Shown in pieces: positions 23,680 through 28,126 of a stretch of DNA of 28,126 bases. This DNA comes from a virus, in IMG/VR virus record IMGVR_UViG_3300025652_000394, positions 1 to 28,126 of that record; one strand, written 5' to 3'. How positions within the stretch are numbered: the first letter of the stretch is position 1; each line of letters starts with the position of its first letter. The notes below the pieces were generated by a model. The model did no database searches. It saw nothing but the letters and a program-made list of their open reading frames with translations, and was not told where the DNA came from. A program made the position numbers and the translations under genes.

Positions 23680-24438
23680 TTACCAATTACTGTCAGCTGT
23701 CTCTACTGCTGGCTCAGGATCAGGAGCAATCAAACCAGGGACATACTTCTCCAGCTCTAAGCTAGAGTTGTACTCTGCATTGAATGAACCATAATCATCG
23801 TTCAGCTGCTTGACAAACAGATCCTTACGGAAAGGCTTGAGTCTACCAAAGTGTTTGGTATATACCTGCTGGTACTTACCATCTTTGACACCAAGCAAGA
23901 GACGAACTCTGTTCTCAGCAAGTGCATTAACAAGCTGACGAATCTCAGTTACATCGCCTGCCATGATTTTATCCATAGTCTCAAATGCACACTCATCTCC
24001 GTTAGCTACGTTTGCATATGCTTGTATAAACCTCATCAGAGTTTCCTCACCAATGTAAGCTTCACGCACACCTGTGTCTTTGAACCAGTCATATGCTTCT
24101 GACGCTTTTTGGTCTGCAAATGCAAACTGACCGACAGAATTACACCACTGTGGTTTCCCTGACTTAGCAACACGATGCTCTGGCTTAACCAGTACATCAA
24201 AGCGAGTCAAGAACTCAGGCTCGATACACTTAACCCAGAAGGTTATCTTGTTAAATGTGTCAGAGTTAATGTTCACGCCTATATACTCTGGCTCTACCTT
24301 AGCATTAATACCAAGATCGTTGAGCTCTTTGAGTGTAGGATTAACAGCGACTACCTGCATAGGCGCAATACCTACGTACATAGCAATGCCACTGCCTCCT
24401 GCTACTTCTTCGTTTGAATTATTTGCGGTAATAGCCAT
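23680..24438 (-). CDS. Possible ssDNA-binding protein
   Basis: The 252-aa product starts at an ATG overlapping the previous stop (TGATG). Its central part appears beta-rich (GVNINSDTFNKITFWVKCIE, then FLTRFDVLVKPE), followed by a helical stretch. The C terminus is acidic and ends DPEPAVETADSNW. An acidic tail with a terminal aromatic residue is typical of phage ssDNA-binding proteins of the T7 gp2.5 type, and the position between a recombinase-like ATPase and a primase fits. No diagnostic OB-fold motif was read, so the function is inference. It is followed by a strong hairpin terminator, which would suit a highly expressed product. Confidence 0.55.
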   Translation of the reverse strand: MAITANNSNEEVAGGSGIAMYVGIAPMQVVAVNPTLKELNDLGINAKVEPEYIGVNINSDTFNKITFWVKCIEPEFLTRFDVLVKPEHRVAKSGKPQWCNSVGQFAFADQKASEAYDWFKDTGVREAYIGEETLMRFIQAYANVANGDECAFETMDKIMAGDVTEIRQLVNALAENRVRLLLGVKDGKYQQVYTKHFGRLKPFRKDLFVKQLNDDYGSFNAEYNSSLELEKYVPGLIAPDPEPAVETADSNW

Positions 24439-24812
24439 CAGTTAACAATTTCAAATGTGTCAAAACCTTCTGAGTCGTTCTCAGAAACATTATCTTCTAC
24501 TTTTTGTGCCTCTGTGTCTACACGCAGCTGATTCTCATCATGCGTTGTTTCCTCATCAGGAGTGACATCATCGACAAGAGTAAAAGAAATCTTAGTCAAA
24601 GCACGTTTTGGACGACGCTTCTTGAGCACAGGCACTTGGAACAAGGCTTTTAGCTCAGTAGCAGTCAAGCTATACTTCTCTTTGATTTGTGGACGACCTA
24701 ATCCGTTATCCAAATCCATAATAATCTGTGATACTTTGATCACACGGTCTTCTCCTTTTGGAGTTTCTTGCTTTTCTACGGTGTGCTCCGTTTGTTGGTT
24801 TGCTTCAATCAT
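24438..24812 (-). CDS. Hypothetical acidic-tail protein, 124 aa
   Basis: This gene is not recognised. ATG at 24812 was chosen: the frame extends to 24905 only through a GTG and would overlap the ATPase gene by 83 bases. Residues about 23-60 look like a small helical DNA-binding unit (IIMDLDNGLGRPQIKEKY, then SLTATELKALF), followed by a basic patch KKRRPKRALTK. The last 45 residues are strongly acidic and end FDTFEIVN. Basic DNA-facing part plus acidic tail could suit a replisome accessory factor; no role is established. Its TGA overlaps the next ATG by one base. Confidence 0.7.
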   Translation of the reverse strand: MIEANQQTEHTVEKQETPKGEDRVIKVSQIIMDLDNGLGRPQIKEKYSLTATELKALFQVPVLKKRRPKRALTKISFTLVDDVTPDEETTHDENQLRVDTEAQKVEDNVSENDSEGFDTFEIVN

Positions 24813-24822
24813 AATAGTTGAA

Positions 24823-25536
24823 TTAGTCAATAAAGATTTTGTCCCATTCGAGGGGGAACGTTTGCCCTTTGAGGTGATCGCAACGGCTACCAGCCTGAAT
24901 GTCACCGAGTGAGTCGAAACTAATCATAGTAGTATCATTCTCACGGAACACATAGCCGATAGCATCTGCATTAGCGCAGGTAATGTTGCGAATCTTACCT
25001 GTCAAGTCGAGGTCTTTGTAGGCGACCTCTTTGCCTTTCTTCTCAATCTTTGCCTCCTTTAGGTGACCGACCAGTATTACATGGTCAGCGAGAGTATTTA
25101 ACCGCTCAAGCCACTTCTTGAAAGCTATGCGTAGATACATGTAGCCACCGCCGTTAGGTAAAGTCAACACAGACAAACCTTTGTTGTCTTTGTCAAAGTT
25201 CTTGCCCATAGGCGTGTTCTGATACAACTTCTTGGCTTCTGGTTCGCACCAGACTTCAAGTTGTGTAACTGTATCAATAGCAATATACTTATAAGGTTTG
25301 CCTTGATTTAATACTTCTCTCCCGATCTCACTGAGATGTTTGAGATTCTTAGCTTTGATTTTCAAAGCATCTAACATGTCTGTACCATCTTCCAAGTCTA
25401 TGATAAGGCAATTATCTAGCTGAGCTAGAGCAGTTGTCTTACCTACTTTTGGTTGACCATACAAGACAAAGTTTTTAGGAGACTTCCGCACAGCTTTTGT
25501 TTTCTGTGTCGGAAGACTAATCTTTACTTCGCTCAT
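24823..25536 (-). CDS. RecA-like P-loop ATPase (phage AAA_24/Sak4-like)
   Basis: The 237-aa protein has a Walker A loop GQPKVGKTT (27-35), followed by LIIDLEDGTDM and a Walker B-like strand YKYIAIDTVTQLE with Asp88. VILVGHLKE downstream fits the sensor strand. This single RecA-fold layout matches the phage AAA_24 family, which includes Sak4-type recombination mediators that act with a ssDNA-binding protein. Neighbouring genes for a DnaB-like helicase and a possible ssDNA-binding protein fit such a role. The exact activity (annealing, strand exchange, loading) cannot be read from sequence. ATG at 25536 lies 20 bases inside the helicase gene. Confidence 0.85.
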   Translation of the reverse strand: MSEVKISLPTQKTKAVRKSPKNFVLYGQPKVGKTTALAQLDNCLIIDLEDGTDMLDALKIKAKNLKHLSEIGREVLNQGKPYKYIAIDTVTQLEVWCEPEAKKLYQNTPMGKNFDKDNKGLSVLTLPNGGGYMYLRIAFKKWLERLNTLADHVILVGHLKEAKIEKKGKEVAYKDLDLTGKIRNITCANADAIGYVFRENDTTMISFDSLGDIQAGSRCDHLKGQTFPLEWDKIFID

Positions 25537-26458
25537 TAATTGTAAAAGTTGATAAATCTGTTTGAAATGGTATCATACCTAACAACCCATCACGATTCTT
25601 CTCTACGTGACAAGCAAGTAACCCTACAGGGTCTTGTCCACAATACGAATCAGTAATACCATACAAATCGTACGGTCGCTGTAGCATCATGACTACATGA
25701 GAGTCCTGGCCAATAGAATCACCTCCGAAGAGGTCAGTAAGCAATGGTTGATATTGCTGCTTGGCTCGGTACTCTTGCTCGATATTACGATTCAGTTGTG
25801 AGAGTAGTATAGTAATGGATTGCATTTTAGCCTGCATCCACATGCAGGATTTAGAAACTGTATTTAGTTTCTGTAGTTCCGTATCCTCTCGACCTAGCAC
25901 TAATCGTGAATGGTCAATCAAATTGATGACAGTTTTAGAAGGATGTCGTAAAAACATTTCTTCGTTGACTTTTTTGATAATTGCCATGTCCTGAGGGATA
26001 CTACAGAAATACATAGGATATTCCTTATATCTCTGTACGGCCTGTTTATATCGTTCAAACGATTCTGTAGATAGAGTTTTCTCTACTGACAGAAGATCGA
26101 ACGTTTGCAGTTTTGTGTCTTTTGAACCTGCACGAAGAATTTGTTGTTCGCCAGGCATCTCAAAGCTCCAATAGATAACTACGAGATCGTTTTGTTTTGT
26201 CTTGTTTACATCTAGTATGTCGAATATTAATTGATTAGAAAATGCTGATTTACCTACACCTGGGCGACCTGCAATAACATACATCTTGCCTGGTTGTAAA
26301 CCACCCATAAGATTTCTGTTAAGTCGGGGCCAAGACGTAGGATATACTTGTCTTTTGCCTTCCATACCATCGTGGACATCTTTGATAGATTTCTCTACTG
26401 TCTTTGATATATGGAAAAGTTTTGGGAGACTAGAGTTCCCTTGTGATGCGCCGCTCAT
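25517..26458 (-). CDS. DnaB-like replicative helicase, RecA core only
   Basis: The 313-aa protein carries the SF4 helicase motifs: Walker A GRPGVGKSA (64-72), WSFEMP with Glu100, Walker B VINLIDHSR (Asp182), SQLNR (220-224), FGGDSIGQDSHVVMM (244-258) and EKNRDG (286-291), whose Arg is the arginine-finger position. It unwinds DNA at the fork as a hexamer. The usual DnaB N-terminal domain is missing: only about 50 residues precede the core, compared with roughly 450-470 aa for full DnaB. Primase is a separate gene about 2 kb downstream. It overlaps the upstream gene by 29 bases and the ATPase gene by 20, and ends in TAG. Confidence 0.92.
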   Translation of the reverse strand: MSGASQGNSSLPKLFHISKTVEKSIKDVHDGMEGKRQVYPTSWPRLNRNLMGGLQPGKMYVIAGRPGVGKSAFSNQLIFDILDVNKTKQNDLVVIYWSFEMPGEQQILRAGSKDTKLQTFDLLSVEKTLSTESFERYKQAVQRYKEYPMYFCSIPQDMAIIKKVNEEMFLRHPSKTVINLIDHSRLVLGREDTELQKLNTVSKSCMWMQAKMQSITILLSQLNRNIEQEYRAKQQYQPLLTDLFGGDSIGQDSHVVMMLQRPYDLYGITDSYCGQDPVGLLACHVEKNRDGLLGMIPFQTDLSTFTINERSKD

Positions 26459-26981
26459 TGTTATCTAAAGATTCTGTAAGGTCTTGATACTTCTCCCACG
26501 AATGCTGATTAACCCATGTACTGAGCATCTGCATATAACCTAGGTTGTTAGCTTTCTTTCTCTGGTTTAGCTCTACACCCAAACACCTTATTACCTCCTT
26601 ATGCTTAGCAACGCTTTCGCCTATGTACTTTTTGTACTGCTTACGTGCTTTATTATTTGTTGAGGCGTTAGGGTCTTTGGCTCGAAGGGGTCTTATACCC
26701 CCATTTGCATACACCTTAAGAGGAAAGTGGGAGAGAAGCTCTGACCACATTTGATCGAAAGGAGTAGAATTAGCAGAACTAAATCTATCTCTTACGATAT
26801 GTTGATCAGTGCTCTCCCCCAGCTTAACTAGGCCTTTGGTTTGCAGTACTTCTAACCTAACAACTAACTCTAGATCGTCTATGACATCGTGGGAACCACT
26901 TTGTAATAACTGTAAATATACATATTCATCAGCAGTTATCCCAAAATCTTTGAGACTTATTGTACTAATCTCTACGATCAT
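26430..26981 (-). CDS. Hypothetical protein, 183 aa; possible helicase-associated factor
   Basis: This gene is not recognised. The N-terminal 65 residues look like a small helical, possibly winged-helix domain (ISLKDFGITADEYVYLQLL, then RLEVLQTKGLVKLG). The C-terminal half is basic and helical (NNKARKQYKKYIGES, then YMQMLSTWVNQHSWEKYQDL). That closing pattern of aromatic residues recalls the ends of phage replication-organiser or helicase-loader proteins, but this is only a resemblance. It lies directly before the DnaB-like gene and overlaps it by 29 bases, which would suit a loader. ATG at 26981 follows a 52-base spacer after the SF2 helicase. Confidence 0.75.
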   Translation of the reverse strand: MIVEISTISLKDFGITADEYVYLQLLQSGSHDVIDDLELVVRLEVLQTKGLVKLGESTDQHIVRDRFSSANSTPFDQMWSELLSHFPLKVYANGGIRPLRAKDPNASTNNKARKQYKKYIGESVAKHKEVIRCLGVELNQRKKANNLGYMQMLSTWVNQHSWEKYQDLTESLDNNERRITREL

Positions 26982-27033
26982 AAAGAAAAGTATTATGTGT
27001 TGTGTCTGTCTATACCGGTTTTACTTACATGTT

Positions 27034-28126
27034 TTAAAGCCATTTTATATTGTTTAAAGATTTAACTGCATTTTTTAACCACTTTTCTTCCTGCGAGTCT
27101 TTGATGTACATGATATAGATCTTCCCAATCTTATCAGGTGTACTTAATCGCAGCAATCTACCTACACGTTGTATCATGGGTAAAGATTTGCTAGTAAGAC
27201 CAGCAATAATGCCCACAGAAGCATCAGGAACATCAAAGCCTTGGTTTAGTGCCTGTGTACTGCACAAAACCTTGTTAGAGCCGTCTCTAAAGTGACTAAG
27301 TGTAGCTTCTCGTACCTTCTTTGTATACTTTGAATGATAAGGTAAGCCACCTAATTCTTCTGCCATCTTATCAGTAAAGGTATTGACTCCAGAAAACACA
27401 AGAATCTTCTCATCAGTATGATTTGATATTAGTTCTTTAGCTTTCTCAATCTTGACAGTAGATTGCTGTACAACAGCTTTACGTTTGCGTATAGCGTTGA
27501 AGTACTGAGCTGCCGCACCTTTGTCTCCCTCTCTAGTCCCAGCTAAGATTGCTTTTGCATGTGTAAACACGTCAAAGCCACCTAGCTTGTACTTCATTTG
27601 TACAAACAAGTTGTTAGCTTTCTTATACGTCAACCTGTCTTCTTCGGTTAACTCCAAAGGAACACACACAATCTCGTAAGGACTAACTAAGCCTAGGGTT
27701 ACACACTCATCTAGTGAGATGTGATACCGTATAGGAGCTAGTTGCATTAGATAATTACGATAGTCATCATCCTCAGGGACAGTAGCTGTCATACACAGCA
27801 GCTTATCATATGTGTTATTATCAAAGAACTTGCGATACTGCTCACTAATACCTAAGTGAACCTCATCGCACACTACAATATCATAGTGCATGTTCTTTAA
27901 TTTGTACGCAGACTGATAACACACAAATTCTACTTGTTTTGTGTTCACTAGATGCCCCGCTTCCCATTTGTCAAACTCTTCTGCAAACTGATCCTGCAGT
28001 TGAGTAGTAGGTACAAGAACAATAGCTTTACCACCGCTCTCTAACGCCCATTTAGTAGCAAGTACACCACAGCGGGACTTCCCGAAGCCAGTACCAGCAA
28101 TAATAGAACCATTACAACCTGCTTTT
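27034..28126 (-). CDS. SF2 DEAD/DEAH-like helicase, 5' end outside the window (partial)
   Basis: The frame is open to the right edge, giving the last 363 residues. SF2 motifs appear in order: I, AGTGFGKS (10-17); Ia, VPTTQLQDQF; II, DEVH (87-90); III, TAT (113-115) in MTATVPE; IV, ILVFSGVNTF; V, ALNQGFDVPDASVG; VI, QRVGRLLR near the C terminus. This fits UvsW/type-III-restriction-like SF2 helicases, a constant part of crAss-like replication modules. It may remodel forks or R-loops. The product continues upstream of the GTG at 27948, so that codon is not the start. It is the first gene of the minus block in view. Confidence 0.92.
   Translation of the reverse strand, partial: KAGCNGSIIAGTGFGKSRCGVLATKWALESGGKAIVLVPTTQLQDQFAEEFDKWEAGHLVNTKQVEFVCYQSAYKLKNMHYDIVVCDEVHLGISEQYRKFFDNNTYDKLLCMTATVPEDDDYRNYLMQLAPIRYHISLDECVTLGLVSPYEIVCVPLELTEEDRLTYKKANNLFVQMKYKLGGFDVFTHAKAILAGTREGDKGAAAQYFNAIRKRKAVVQQSTVKIEKAKELISNHTDEKILVFSGVNTFTDKMAEELGGLPYHSKYTKKVREATLSHFRDGSNKVLCSTQALNQGFDVPDASVGIIAGLTSKSLPMIQRVGRLLRLSTPDKIGKIYIMYIKDSQEEKWLKNAVKSLNNIKWL

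Noticed and set aside
24813-24905. GTG-started extension of the 124-aa gene
   Set aside because: It would overlap the ATPase gene by 83 bases; the ATG at 24812 lies just after the ATPase stop and is more likely.
24562-24912. 116-aa plus-strand frame opposite the 124-aa gene
   Set aside because: The minus-strand genes here form a tight operon; this frame is antisense to them and has no recognisable content.
26430-26432. Possible reassignment of TAG to an amino acid, known in some crAss-like phages
   Set aside because: TAG ends at least four genes here at sensible positions (22032, 21640, 25517, 26430), and the long plus-strand genes contain no in-frame TAG.
26982-27033. Promoter in the 52-base gap before the 183-aa gene
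   Set aside because: It contains ACCGGT and A/T-rich sequence, but no convincing Bacteroidota -33/-7 pair could be read.
1-28126. tRNA genes, CRISPR arrays, insertion sequences, integrase or attachment sites
   Set aside because: No cloverleaf-like sequence, regular repeat array, transposase or integrase was seen on either strand.

Overview
The window looks like part of a crAss-like phage genome (Crassvirales, tailed phages of Bacteroidota). The evidence is the combination of a giant plus-strand protein with the single-chain RNA polymerase signature GSDFDIDKL, a large unidentified companion protein, and a facing minus-strand block of SF2 helicase, DnaB-like helicase, RecA-like ATPase, DnaG-like primase, PD-(D/E)XK nuclease, rIIA/rIIB, flap endonuclease and uracil-DNA glycosylase. 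No gene is preceded by a clear Shine-Dalgarno sequence, and leaders are A/T-rich, which fits a Bacteroidota host. TAA, TGA and TAG all end genes, so the standard code appears to apply. No integrase, tRNA, CRISPR array or insertion sequence was seen. Both ends are cut: an upstream plus-strand gene ends at 103 and a helicase runs off the right edge. Layout, left half (1-15177, plus strand): the tail of an unidentified gene, then a 3743-aa protein and a 1279-aa protein joined by a TAATG overlap. The first has membrane-like segments and a long helical region, two low-complexity linkers, a zincin-type HEAFH metallopeptidase motif and the RNA polymerase core. By analogy with phi14:2 it is probably packaged in the virion and injected to transcribe early genes. 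The second is probably its co-packaged or structural partner, but no enzymatic domain was recognised. Layout, right half (15221-28126, minus strand), in transcription order: SF2 helicase (5' end missing), a 183-aa unknown protein, DnaB-like helicase core, RecA-like ATPase, an acidic 124-aa protein, a possible ssDNA-binding protein, a terminator-like hairpin, primase, a 46-aa mini-ORF, PD-(D/E)XK nuclease, a second terminator-like hairpin, a 122-aa unknown protein, rIIA-like, rIIB-like, flap endonuclease, a 252-aa unknown protein, uracil-DNA glycosylase and a small DUF1599/MazG-like protein. Genes overlap or nearly touch, so this is an operon-like replication, repair and host-takeover module. 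The two blocks converge on a hairpin terminator at 15184-15213. No gene-free stretch exceeds 60 bases. The two internal hairpins sit 18-20 bases upstream of the next start codon, which suggests segmentation or attenuation of the operon.
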